From: Streptomyces fungicidicus
GTDB taxonomy: Bacteria > Actinomycetota > Actinomycetes > Streptomycetales > Streptomycetaceae
Assembly (NCBI RefSeq): GCF_003665435.1
Contig: NZ_CP023407.1
Coordinates: 682,001 to 746,000, forward strand
DNA: 64,000 nucleotides
Direction of reading: 5' to 3'
Positions 1 to 8,122 of the stretch are shown here, one piece after another. The notes below the pieces were generated by a model. That model was not told the origin of the DNA. It searched no databases and saw nothing but the letters and a program-made list of their open reading frames with translations. Made by a program: the position numbers and the translations under genes. Within the stretch, counting starts at the first letter, position 1. Every line of letters begins with the position of its first letter.

Positions 1-1296
1 CTGGGGCCGATCTTCCGGCGTAACGCCTTCGGCAAGGAGTTCGTGTTCACCTGGGGCGCCGGGCTGGTGGCCGATCTGGCCGACGAGTCGCGGTTCGCCA
101 AGCACGTCGGGCTGGGCGTCGCCAACCTGCGGCCGGTCGCCGGCGACGGGCTGTTCACGGCCTACAACCACGAGCCCAACTGGCAGTTGGCGCACGATGT
201 GCTGGCTCCCGGGTTCAGCCGTGAGGCCATGGCCGGCTACCACCCGATGATGCTGGCCGTGGCGGAACGGCTGACGGAACACTGGGACCGTGCGGCGGCC
301 GGGGGCAGTGCGGTGGACGTGCCCGGGGACATGACCAAGCTGACGCTGGAGACCATCGCGCGCACCGGGTTCGGGCACGACTTCGGGTCGTTCGAACGGC
401 CCCGTCCGCACCCGTTCGTCACCGCGATGGTCGGCACGCTCACCTACGCGCAGCGCCTGAACAGCGTGCCCGCGCCGCTGACTCCCCTGCTGCTGCGGGG
501 CGCGAGCCGCCGCAACGCGGCCGACATCGCGCACCTCAACCGGATCGTGGACGAGGTGGTGCGGGTGCGGCGGGCCGGCGGCGGCAGCGGGGACGGGGAT
601 CTGCTGGACCGGATGCTGGAGACCGCGCACCCGGAGACCGGGGAGCGGCTGTCGTCCGAGAACGTCCGCCGTCAGGTGATCACCTTTCTGGTCGCCGGGC
701 ACGAGACCACCTCGGGCGCGCTGTCCTTCGCCCTGCACTACCTGTCCCGGCACCCCGATGTCGCGGCGCGCGCCCGCGCGGAGGTGGACCGGGTCTGGGG
801 CGACGGGGAGGCGCCGGGCTACGAGCAGGTCGCCCGGCTGCGCTACGTCCGCCGGGTGCTGGACGAGTCGCTGCGGCTGTGGCCGACGGCGCCGGCGTTC
901 GCCCGGGAGGCACGGGCGGACACGGTGCTGGGCGGGGAGCATCCGATGCGGCGCGGCGCCTGGACGCTGGTGCTGACGCCGATGCTGCACCGGGACCCCG
1001 AGGTGTGGGGCGCGGACGCGGAGCGGTTCGATCCGGACCGGTTCGACGCGCGGGCGGCGCGGGGGCGGGCGGCGCACACGTTCAAGCCGTTCGGGACGGG
1101 GGCCCGGGCGTGCATCGGGCGGCAGTTCGCCCTGCACGAGGCGACGCTGGTGCTGGGGCTGCTGCTGCGGCGGTACGAACTGCGGGCCGATCCCGCGTAT
1201 CGGCTGCGGGTGACCGAGCGGCTCACGCTGATGCCGGAGGGGTTGCGGCTGTGGCCGGAACGCAGGGGTGCGACGACGGGGCCCGCGACGGCCTGA
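1..1296 (+). CDS. Cytochrome P450, CYP102-like stand-alone haem domain (5' end outside window)
   Basis: The frame is open from base 1, so the N-terminus lies beyond the left edge. The visible protein is a P450 haem domain of the CYP102 (P450 BM3-like) type. It has the access-channel segment GLFTAYNHEPNW, the I-helix oxygen-activation motif AGHETTSG, the K-helix ExxR (ESLR) and the haem-thiolate loop FKPFGTGARACIG, with the Cys codon at 1111-1113. The stop falls 60 residues after that Cys, where fused CYP102 enzymes would run on into an FMN/FAD reductase. It therefore needs a separate electron donor; none is seen here. I recall Streptomyces CYP102B1 proteins of this stand-alone form. Fatty-acid hydroxylation is the family expectation, not shown. 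It converges on the sigma-factor gene. Confidence 0.92.
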   Translation: MGPIFRRNAFGKEFVFTWGAGLVADLADESRFAKHVGLGVANLRPVAGDGLFTAYNHEPNWQLAHDVLAPGFSREAMAGYHPMMLAVAERLTEHWDRAAAGGSAVDVPGDMTKLTLETIARTGFGHDFGSFERPRPHPFVTAMVGTLTYAQRLNSVPAPLTPLLLRGASRRNAADIAHLNRIVDEVVRVRRAGGGSGDGDLLDRMLETAHPETGERLSSENVRRQVITFLVAGHETTSGALSFALHYLSRHPDVAARARAEVDRVWGDGEAPGYEQVARLRYVRRVLDESLRLWPTAPAFAREARADTVLGGEHPMRRGAWTLVLTPMLHRDPEVWGADAERFDPDRFDARAARGRAAHTFKPFGTGARACIGRQFALHEATLVLGLLLRRYELRADPAYRLRVTERLTLMPEGLRLWPERRGATTGPATA

Positions 1297-1326
1297 GGCG
1301 CGTCGCCGGCCGGGGGCGGGGCGGGG

Positions 1327-2230
1327 TCAGGGGCCCGGGACCTCCAGGTGGTCGAGGCGGTCGGGGTCGGCCAGGATGTACACGGCCGTGATGCGGCCGT
1401 TCTCGACCGTGAAGGACATGACCGACCGGATCCGGCCGTCCACCACGCTGAGCAGGCCCGCCCCGTCGTTGACCAGGACGATGCGGGCCGCCGCGGTGTA
1501 CCGGGCGAACATGAGCGCCGACTCCGCCACCGTCCTCGCGCCCCGGAGGATCTTGGAGGCCGTGATGCCCCGGACCAGCGCGCCGGCGTCCGCCCGCAGC
1601 ACCACGTCCGGGTGCAGGACGGCGACCAGCGCCTCGAAGTCACCGCCGCGCGCGGCGGCCATGAACGCGTCGAGCGCCTCCTTCTGCCGCCCGAGGTCGG
1701 GGTCGGACGGGGGGACCGTGTCCCGCACCCGGCGGCGGGCCCGGCTGGCGAGCTGCCGGGTCGCGGCCGCGTTGCGCTCCACGACGGGGGCGATGTCGTC
1801 GAACGGCACGGCGAACATGTCGTGCAGGACGAACGCCAGCCGCTCGTCGGGCTCCAGCTTCTCCAGGACCACCAGCATCGCCACGCCCACCGAGTCGGCG
1901 CGCAGCGCCTCCTGTTCCGGGTCCGCCTGGGCGGTGAGGGGTCCGATCACCGGGTCCGGGACGAAGGTCTCGTCCATCGGCTGCTCGCGGCGGGTGGTGC
2001 GCGCACGCAGCAGGTCCAGGCAGATCCTGCCGGTCACGGTGGTGAGCCAGCCGCCGAGGTTGTCGATCGCGGCGGTGTCCGCGCGGCCCAGGCGCAGCCA
2101 GGTCTCCTGGACCGCGTCCTCCGCCTCGGTCAGCGAGCCGAGCATGCGGTAGGCGACCGCCCCCCAGGTGGCCGCGGTGCTCCTCGAAGCGCCGCGCCAG
2201 CGATTCCTTGTCGTCCCCCACGGAGGTCAC
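1327..2230 (-). pseudogene. ECF sigma factor, SigJ/ECF41 type, with a frameshift near the 5' end
   Basis: The long frame (1327-2145) encodes sigma region 2 (AYRMLGSLTEAEDAVQETW), a region 4 helix-turn-helix and a C-terminal SnoaL-like domain. A linker FVPDPV and a late DPDRL motif match the ECF41 hallmarks WLPEP and NPDKL. That frame starts inside region 2. The expected N-terminus (DDKESLARRFEEHRGHL) sits in another frame, starting at GTG 2230, whose first bases overlap the TGA of the upstream deacetylase gene (2227-2230). The two frames join if one base is removed from the six-C run at 2160-2165 (G6 on the coding strand). Either the gene is broken, the run is slippery, or the base is a sequencing error. 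If translated as read, the GTG-started frame becomes nonsense. Confidence 0.8.
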
Positions 2231-2970
2231 CGGGCGAACAGCTCGAAGGCGACCGCGGGGCGGTCGCCGAACCGCTTGCCCGTCTCCTCGGCGAATCCGG
2301 TCAGCAGCCCGCGGGCGTACGTCTCCGGGTCCTCGTCGGTCAGCGCCTCGATGTAGGTCCGGTGCGCGAGCAGGGAGGCGACCGCCCGCTCCAGTCCCCC
2401 GGCAGCGTCCACGGCGTGGGTGGGGTTGCCGGAACCGGCGACCGCCACCCAGCGGACGCCGTCCCAGGGGGCGAGGCCCCGCTCGGTCAGCTCCGGGAAG
2501 ATCCAGCGGTTCCCGGCGTCACCGGCCGCGTCCAGCACGGCGCGCCCGACGGCGACGTGGTCCGGTGTGTTCCAGTAGGTGCCGCCCCAGGTGTCCCGGT
2601 GGTTCAGGGTGATCACCAGTTCGGGCCGGTGACGGCGGATGGCGGCCGCGATGTCCCGGCGCAGGGCGGGGCCGTACTCGACGACGCCGTCCGCGTGGTC
2701 GAGGAAGTCGACCTGGTCCACGCCGACCACGGCCGCGCTCGCCCGCTGCTCCCGCTCCCTGAGCGCGGCGCACTTCGCCGGTTCCAGCGTGTCGATGCCC
2801 GCCTCGCCGCGGGTCGCGAGGACATAGGCGACCTCGCGGCCCGCGTCGGTCCAGGAGGCGATCGCCGCGGCGCAGCCGTACTCGAGGTCGTCCGGGTGGG
2901 CGACCACGGCCAGCGCGCGCCGCCAGTCGTCGGGCATCGGCTGGAGTTGACTGGTCGTCGGCTCGGTCAT
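2227..2970 (-). CDS. PIG-L (LmbE-like) deacetylase
   Basis: 247 aa. It belongs to the GlcNAc-PI de-N-acetylase superfamily, zinc enzymes that remove N-acetyl groups from sugars; MshB and Mca of mycothiol metabolism are relatives. The zinc-binding AHPDD motif lies near residue 24 and the later metal/catalytic His is in TWGGTYWNTPDHVAVGRA. There is no signal peptide, so it should be cytosolic. The stop overlaps the GTG of the following sigma-factor gene, so the two are translationally coupled. Many Streptomyces paralogues exist, and the substrate (sugar, mycothiol conjugate or antibiotic-like amide) cannot be assigned from sequence alone. Confidence 0.85.
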   Translation of the reverse strand: MTEPTTSQLQPMPDDWRRALAVVAHPDDLEYGCAAAIASWTDAGREVAYVLATRGEAGIDTLEPAKCAALREREQRASAAVVGVDQVDFLDHADGVVEYGPALRRDIAAAIRRHRPELVITLNHRDTWGGTYWNTPDHVAVGRAVLDAAGDAGNRWIFPELTERGLAPWDGVRWVAVAGSGNPTHAVDAAGGLERAVASLLAHRTYIEALTDEDPETYARGLLTGFAEETGKRFGDRPAVAFELFAR

Positions 2971-3026
2971 GCCCGCAGACTAACCCGCGGCACCGACAAC
3001 GCACCGGCCGCTCGCCCGGGCCGGGG

Positions 3027-4328
3027 TCACACCTCGTCGCGGGCCAGGGCGATCAGCCGGTCCAGTACGCGGGGGCCGCCGGCCCGGACGCCGTCGTGCT
3101 CGAACTCGTCGGTGACCCAGGTGCGCAGTCCCCGGATCGCGCGGGCGGTCTCGAGGGAGTGGGGCGTGTGGACGTACATGTCGTCGTGGTAGACGGCCGC
3201 GGCGACCGGGACCTCGTTGGCGGCGAGGCGGGCGGGGTCGTACAGCGGGGTCCAGTCGGTGCGGGCGGCGAGCAGTTCGGCGGTCTCGCGCAGCGGGCGC
3301 AGCGCGGGGTCGCAGTCGAACATCCAGGGGTGGATGGTCTCGCCGGTGAAGAGCAGGGGCTCGTCGCCGGCGAGCGTCTTGGCCGCGTCGAACCCCGGGA
3401 ACTCGTTGCGTACGCGTTCGGCGGACCAGGCGGTGGGGCGTGCGTCCTGGCCGTAGATGGCCTCGTGGACCAGCGCGTACAGGGGGTGGCCGGCGAACGA
3501 CAGCAGGGCCTGCGCCTGTTCCTGGAAGGCGTCGGAGAGGGCGGGGCCGCCGGGGGTGCGGACGAAGGCGTCCTCCAGGAGGTGGTGCAGCCGGTGGCTG
3601 CCGTCGCCGCCGCCGAGCATGAGGCCGAGGGACTGGAACGCCTCGACGGTGAAGCGGTAGCCGTTCGGGAGGACGACCTCGTGGGTGAGGAGGTGGTCGG
3701 CGATGCGGCGGGCGCGTTCGACGTCCTGCGGGTAGCGGGCGTAGTGCGCGGCGACCTTGCGCGCGACGCGCGGGTAGGCGGCCCGGTAGACGTCGTCGGC
3801 GTGGGCGTCGAGGGAGGGCAGGCCGCCGGTGACGAGGGCGGTGTCCAGGCCCTCGGGGGCCGTCGACAGGTAGGCGACGGCGCAGAAGCCGCCGAAGCTC
3901 TGGCCGAGCACCGTCCAGGGTGCGCCGCCGGTCACCTGGGGGCGGATGGCCTCGCAGTCCCGGACGATGGAGTCGGCGCGGAAGTGGCTGAGGTAGTCGG
4001 CCTGTTCGGCGGGGCCGCCGCGCAGCGGGAGGGTCTGCCGGTTCGCGGGGGTGGAGTGCCCGGTGCCGCGCTGGTCGAGGAGCAGGACGCGGTACTCCTC
4101 CAGGGCCCGGCCCAGCCAGGCCTCCTTGCGGATGAAACGGTTCGCCCCGAAGCCCGGCCCGCCCTGGAGGTAGAGCAGCCAGGGCAGGTCCTGGCCGGCC
4201 TTGTCACTCGCGACGGCCTCCCGCGCGTACAGGACGATCGTCTCCCCCGAGGGGGTGTCGTGGTCGAGGGGCACGGTGAACCGGCGGTCGGTGAGGACCA
4301 CTCCGGGCTGGCGGTAACTGACGGTCAA
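3027..4328 (-). CDS. Alpha/beta hydrolase, prolyl aminopeptidase-like (peptidase S33)
   Basis: 433 aa. An alpha/beta-hydrolase of the proline iminopeptidase type. The oxyanion-hole motif LQGGPG is followed by DQRGTGHS, the nucleophile elbow is GQSFGG, and the Asp and His of the triad are expected in the C-terminal third (a YHDDMYV segment is visible). The length fits the long actinobacterial S33 subgroup, which carries a cap domain. No signal peptide, so cytosolic cleavage of N-terminal Pro or a hydrophobic residue from small peptides is the likely role. It is a single gene: 56 bp separates it from the deacetylase start, and the next gene on the same strand begins beyond 5.4 kb. Confidence 0.85.
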   Translation of the reverse strand: MTVSYRQPGVVLTDRRFTVPLDHDTPSGETIVLYAREAVASDKAGQDLPWLLYLQGGPGFGANRFIRKEAWLGRALEEYRVLLLDQRGTGHSTPANRQTLPLRGGPAEQADYLSHFRADSIVRDCEAIRPQVTGGAPWTVLGQSFGGFCAVAYLSTAPEGLDTALVTGGLPSLDAHADDVYRAAYPRVARKVAAHYARYPQDVERARRIADHLLTHEVVLPNGYRFTVEAFQSLGLMLGGGDGSHRLHHLLEDAFVRTPGGPALSDAFQEQAQALLSFAGHPLYALVHEAIYGQDARPTAWSAERVRNEFPGFDAAKTLAGDEPLLFTGETIHPWMFDCDPALRPLRETAELLAARTDWTPLYDPARLAANEVPVAAAVYHDDMYVHTPHSLETARAIRGLRTWVTDEFEHDGVRAGGPRVLDRLIALARDEV

Positions 4329-4429
4329 CGGTGCTCCTGGGACGAACGGATTGTCGGGCCATGACCCAGTTCAGCACATGTTCGTCCGGCCAACGAGCCC
4401 GGGATCATGAAATCCTCGCCGGCCCGCGG

Positions 4430-5455
4430 TCAGCGGGCCGCCAGACTGGAGCGCCGGACCACCAGTTCCGGGCGGAGGACGACGCGGCGGTGCTCGTGCG
4501 GCCCGGCGGCGCCCTCGCCCTCGGTCTCCTCCAGCAGCAGCTCCGCCGCCAAGGCGCCCATGGTGACGGCGGGCTGCCGTACGGAGGTGAGCGGCACGGC
4601 CGCCGCGGCGGCGAACTCGATGTCGTCGTACCCGACGATCGCGAGGTCGTCGGGGACCCCGACGCCGGCCGCGTACATCGCCTGGAGCACACCGAGGGCC
4701 AGCAGGTCGTTGGCGCAGAACACGGCGGTCGGCCGGTCGGACAGGCCGAGGAGGCGGGCGCCGGCGTCGCGTCCGGCGGCGACGTCGAGGCGCTCGGTGG
4801 GCAGCTCGCGCAGGCGGTCGGGTCCCAGTCCGGCCTCGGCGAGGGCGTTCAGCGCGCCGGTGCGGCGGTCCCGGACCTGGTTCAGTCCGGGCGGGCCGCT
4901 GACGTAGGCGAGGGAGCGGTGACCGGCGTCGACGAGGTGCCGCACGGCCAGCGCGCCGCCCGCCACGTCGTCCACGGAGACCGAGCACTCGGTGGTGCCC
5001 TCGGCGACCCGGTCGACCAGCACGAAGGGGATGCCGTGCCGGCGGAACGCCTCGATGTTGCGGCCGGTGGCGTCGGCCGGGGTCAGCAGCACGCCGCGCA
5101 CCCGCTGCTCGGCGAAGAGGGACAGGTACTCGGCCTCCTCGCCCGGGCTCTGGGCGCTGTTGCAGACCATCACGCCCAGCCCGGCCTCGCGGGCGGCGCG
5201 TTCGGCGCCGCGCGCGACGTCGACGAAGAACGGGTTGCCCATGTCGAGGACGAGCAGGCCCATGATGCGGCTGCGGCCGGCGCGGAGCTGACGGGCGGAC
5301 TCGCTGCGGACGTAACCGAGCCGGTCTATGGCGGACAGCACCCGCGCCCGGGTCTCGGCGGCGACCGTGTCCGGGCGGTTGATGACGTTGGAGACCGTGC
5401 CGACGGAGACTCCGGCGACGCGGGCGACGTCCTTGATACCCACCGACTGGGCCAT
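4430..5455 (-). CDS. LacI-family regulator, probable L-rhamnose repressor
   Basis: 341 aa. The N-terminal LacI helix-turn-helix (IKDVARVAGVSVGTVSNVIN) and hinge (ARQLRAGRS) are followed by a periplasmic-binding-protein-like effector domain. The start at 5455 is chosen because it opens directly on the HTH and has GGAGGT about 9 nt upstream; an upstream in-frame ATG at 5503 would add 16 residues with no family match. It is the last gene of the leftward rhamnose operon. LacI-type palindromes lie on both divergent rha promoters (10714-10725 and 10880-10891). It is inferred to repress both arms until rhamnose or a derivative binds. Confidence 0.88.
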   Translation of the reverse strand: MAQSVGIKDVARVAGVSVGTVSNVINRPDTVAAETRARVLSAIDRLGYVRSESARQLRAGRSRIMGLLVLDMGNPFFVDVARGAERAAREAGLGVMVCNSAQSPGEEAEYLSLFAEQRVRGVLLTPADATGRNIEAFRRHGIPFVLVDRVAEGTTECSVSVDDVAGGALAVRHLVDAGHRSLAYVSGPPGLNQVRDRRTGALNALAEAGLGPDRLRELPTERLDVAAGRDAGARLLGLSDRPTAVFCANDLLALGVLQAMYAAGVGVPDDLAIVGYDDIEFAAAAAVPLTSVRQPAVTMGALAAELLLEETEGEGAAGPHEHRRVVLRPELVVRRSSLAAR

Positions 5456-5536
5456 CGGGCAGGGACCTCCAGGGAGACGGGGGGCGGCGCGGCGGGCCAT
5501 CACACTACCGGCACCGGCCGCCCCGCAGCGGTCACG

Positions 5537-5623
5537 TCAGCCGGGCAGCCGGAAGTCGGCGACGTGCAGGGGTGAGGGTGTGGTGCCGAGGAGTGCTCCG
5601 GCCAGGAGAGTGCGTCGTCTCAT
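5537..5623 (-). pseudogene. Remnant or micro-ORF: 28-residue Tat/Sec leader-like peptide
   Basis: A 28-codon frame starting MRRRTLLAGALLGTT lies between rhaM and the LacI gene. It has the arginine pair and hydrophobic stretch of a secretion signal but stops after LHVADFRLPG with no mature domain. A start of this kind suggests the 5' end of a lost secreted protein, perhaps a glycosidase that once fed rhamnose to this operon. It could also be an unused chance frame. It begins 14 bp after the rhaM stop, in the same direction. Confidence 0.4.
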
Positions 5624-5637
5624 CGCGGGCTCCGTCG

Positions 5638-5958
5638 TCAGGCGAGGTGGAAGACCTCGGTCAGCGGTTTCATCGCCTCGTCCGGCCGGGAGCCGTCGAG
5701 GGACTCGAAGAAGGGGGACATTTCCTTCTGCCAGCGGGCGTTGACCTCGGTGGCCTCCATGCCGGCCCTGGCGGCCCCGAAGTCCTCGGTCTCCAGGTAG
5801 CCGACGAGCAGGCCGTCGTCGCGCAGGAAGAGGGAGTAGTTGTGCCAGCCGGTGGCCGAGAGCGCCTCGCGCATCTCGGGCCACACGGCGGCGTGGCGTT
5901 CGCGGTACTCGGCGATCCGGTCCTGGCGGACCTTGAGCAGGAAACAGACGCGTTGCAT
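5638..5958 (-). CDS. rhaM: L-rhamnose mutarotase
   Basis: 106 aa, the full family length. It interconverts the alpha and beta anomers of L-rhamnose so that the form accepted by the isomerase is quickly supplied. The family pattern is clear: a C-terminal TEVFHL, an aromatic WHNYSLFL strand, a YRERHAAVWPEM helix carrying the catalytic His, and EVNARWQKEMSPFF. GAGGAG sits upstream of the ATG. It lies 31 bp after rhaS in the leftward operon, cytosolic, and completes the uptake arm. Confidence 0.95.
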   Translation of the reverse strand: MQRVCFLLKVRQDRIAEYRERHAAVWPEMREALSATGWHNYSLFLRDDGLLVGYLETEDFGAARAGMEATEVNARWQKEMSPFFESLDGSRPDEAMKPLTEVFHLA

Positions 5959-5989
5959 GAAGTACCGCTCCTCGCGAGGGGGTCGGGGA

Positions 5990-7072
5990 TCAGAAGTCGA
6001 ACTGGTCGATGTTCCCGGCGTTGAAGACGGTGGGCTTGCCGAGGCTGATCACGCCGTCCTTTCCTATGGTGTACTCGCCCATCGCGCCGGCCTCGAAGGT
6101 CTCGCCCTCCTGGCCGGTGATCTGTCCGGAGGCCAGTGCGACGGCGGTGCGGGCGGCGAGTTCGCCGAGCTTGGCGGGGTCCCACAGCTCGAACGCCTCG
6201 ACGGTGCCGTTCTTGACGTACTTGCGCATGTCGTTGGGGGTGCCGAGGCCGGTCAGCCTGACCTTGCCCTTGTACTTGGAGCCGGACAGGTACTGCGCGG
6301 CGGCCTTGATGCCGACGGTGGTCGGGGAGATGATCCCCTTCAGGTTCGGGTGCTCCTGGAGCAGGCCCTGGGTCTGCTGGAAGGACTGCTGGGCGTCGTC
6401 GTTGCCGTAGGCGACCTTGACCAGCTTCATGTCCTTGTACTTGGGGTCCTTGAGCTCGTCCTTCATGAACTCGATCCAGGTGTTCTGGTTGGTCGCGGTC
6501 TGCGCGGCGGACAGGATCGCGATCTCGCCCTTGTAGCCGATCTGTTCGGCGAGCAGCTGCACCTCGGTGCGGCCCAGGTCCTCGGCGGAGGCCTGCGAGA
6601 TGAAGGCGTTGCGGCAGCCGGGGGTGGTGTCGGAGTCGTAGGTGACGACCTTGATGCCGTTCTTCATGGCCTGCTTGAGCGCGGTGCACAGGGCGCCGGG
6701 GTCCTGCGCGGAGACGGCCATGGCGTCGACCTGCTGCTGGGTGAGGGTGTTGACGTAGGAGACCTGGCCGGCGGTGTCGGTGGCGCTGGAGGGGCCGACC
6801 TCCTTGTAGGTGGAGCCCAGTTCCTTCACGGCCTTCTCGCCGCCCTTGTCGGCGGTGGTGAAGTAGGGGTTGTTGACCTGCTTGGGCAGGAAGCCGACGG
6901 TCAGGCCCTTCTTGGTCTCGGCGTTCGGGTCGGCCTTGCCCGCCGAGGCCGCCGCGCCGCCCTCGTTCTTGACGTCCTCCTTGGTGGTGCCGCCGCAGGC
7001 GGTGGCGGCCAGGGCGAGCGAGGTGACGGCGGCGAGCGCCGCACAGGTACGGCGGACGGTTGCCTTGCGCAT
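5990..7072 (-). CDS. rhaS: Rhamnose ABC transporter substrate-binding lipoprotein
   Basis: 360 aa. The signal peptide runs through residue 25 with a lipobox ATAC, so Cys26 should be lipidated and the protein tethered outside the membrane. The mature part is a periplasmic-binding-protein type 1 (ribose/rhamnose class) fold, from GLTVGFLPKQVNNPYF to the C-terminal TVFNAGNIDQFDF. It sits directly after the permease rhaQ (27 bp gap) in the order rhaT-rhaP-rhaQ-rhaS-rhaM. That synteny and the adjoining catabolic genes support rhamnose as ligand rather than ribose or autoinducer-2. Confidence 0.93.
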   Translation of the reverse strand: MRKATVRRTCAALAAVTSLALAATACGGTTKEDVKNEGGAAASAGKADPNAETKKGLTVGFLPKQVNNPYFTTADKGGEKAVKELGSTYKEVGPSSATDTAGQVSYVNTLTQQQVDAMAVSAQDPGALCTALKQAMKNGIKVVTYDSDTTPGCRNAFISQASAEDLGRTEVQLLAEQIGYKGEIAILSAAQTATNQNTWIEFMKDELKDPKYKDMKLVKVAYGNDDAQQSFQQTQGLLQEHPNLKGIISPTTVGIKAAAQYLSGSKYKGKVRLTGLGTPNDMRKYVKNGTVEAFELWDPAKLGELAARTAVALASGQITGQEGETFEAGAMGEYTIGKDGVISLGKPTVFNAGNIDQFDF

Positions 7073-7099
7073 GGTGGGTTCCTTAAGGGCGAGGAGGGT

Positions 7100-8122
7100 T
7101 CAGGGAGTCGGGGCGGGCGCCTTGGACGCCGTCGGTGGCTCCACGGCGCGGCGCCGGGCACGGGCGACGGCGAGTTGCCGGGCGACCCGGGGTCCCAGGA
7201 CGGACAGGACCAGCAGCACGCCGGTGACGACGGTCTGCGACTGCGCGGAGACGTCCTGCAGGCTCATCACGTTCTGCAGCGCGCCGAGCAGGAACACCCC
7301 GGCGACCGCGCCGCCGAGCGTCCCCTTGCCGCCGTCGAAGTCGATGCCGCCGAGCAGGACGGCGGCCACGACGGAGAGTTCGAGGCCGGTCGCGTTGTCG
7401 TAGCGCGCGCTGGCGTAGTGCAGGGCCCAGAAGACGCCGGTGAGGGAGGCCATCAGGCCGGTCAGGGTGAACAGGACGAGCTTCTGCCGCTTGACGCGGA
7501 TGCCGGCGAACCGGGCGGCCTCCTCGCTCGCGCCGATCGCGAACAGCGACCGCCCGAACGGGGTGGCGTGCAGGGCGACGACGGCGACGGCGAGCAGCGC
7601 CAGGAAGGGCAGGAAGGCGTACGGGACGAACGTGTCGCCGATGCGTCCGGCGGCGAAGTCCAGGTACTGGGCGGGGAAGTCGGTCACCGCGTCGGAGCCG
7701 AGCACGATCTGCGCGATGCCCCGGTAGGCGGCCAGCGTGCCGATGGTGACGGCGAGGGACGGCAGTCCGAGGCGGGTCACCAGCAGGCCGTTGACCAGGC
7801 CGCAGACGACGCCGATCAGCAGGCAGACCGGGATGATCGTCTCGATGGACATGCCCTGGTTCCACAGGGCGCCCATCACCGCGCCGGACAGTCCCGCGGT
7901 GGAGGCGACGGACAGGTCGATCTCGCCGGAGACCACGAGCAGGGTCATGGGCAGGGCGATCAGCGCGATCGGCAGGGTGTTGCCGATGAGGAACGACAGG
8001 TTGAGCGCGTTGCCGAAGCCGTCGACGGTGGTGAAGGACAGCAGCAGGACCACGACGAGCAGGGCACCGACCACCGTGTCCCAGCGGACGGCGCGGAGCG
8101 CCGGGAATCCGGACTCAGGCAT
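7100..8122 (-). CDS. rhaQ: Rhamnose ABC transporter permease
   Basis: 340 aa polytopic membrane protein of the ribose/rhamnose (RbsC/AraH) permease family, with about eight to ten hydrophobic segments. The conserved cytoplasmic segment VVSGEIDLSVASTAGLSG and the EEAARFAGIRVKRQKL coupling loop are visible, and the characteristic GGIDFDGGKGTLGGAVAG glycine-rich stretch occurs near residue 275. Its start overlaps the end of rhaP by 8 nt, so the two permeases are translationally coupled and form the heterodimeric channel. The C-terminal tail is Pro/Ala rich and not conserved. Confidence 0.92.
   Translation of the reverse strand: MPESGFPALRAVRWDTVVGALLVVVLLLSFTTVDGFGNALNLSFLIGNTLPIALIALPMTLLVVSGEIDLSVASTAGLSGAVMGALWNQGMSIETIIPVCLLIGVVCGLVNGLLVTRLGLPSLAVTIGTLAAYRGIAQIVLGSDAVTDFPAQYLDFAAGRIGDTFVPYAFLPFLALLAVAVVALHATPFGRSLFAIGASEEAARFAGIRVKRQKLVLFTLTGLMASLTGVFWALHYASARYDNATGLELSVVAAVLLGGIDFDGGKGTLGGAVAGVFLLGALQNVMSLQDVSAQSQTVVTGVLLVLSVLGPRVARQLAVARARRRAVEPPTASKAPAPTP

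Noticed and set aside
1348..3192. A 614-codon frame on the plus strand, antisense to the sigma-factor and deacetylase genes
   Set aside because: It mirrors the GC-rich third-position bias of the real genes on the other strand; the product has no domain, whereas the minus-strand frames have clear family motifs.
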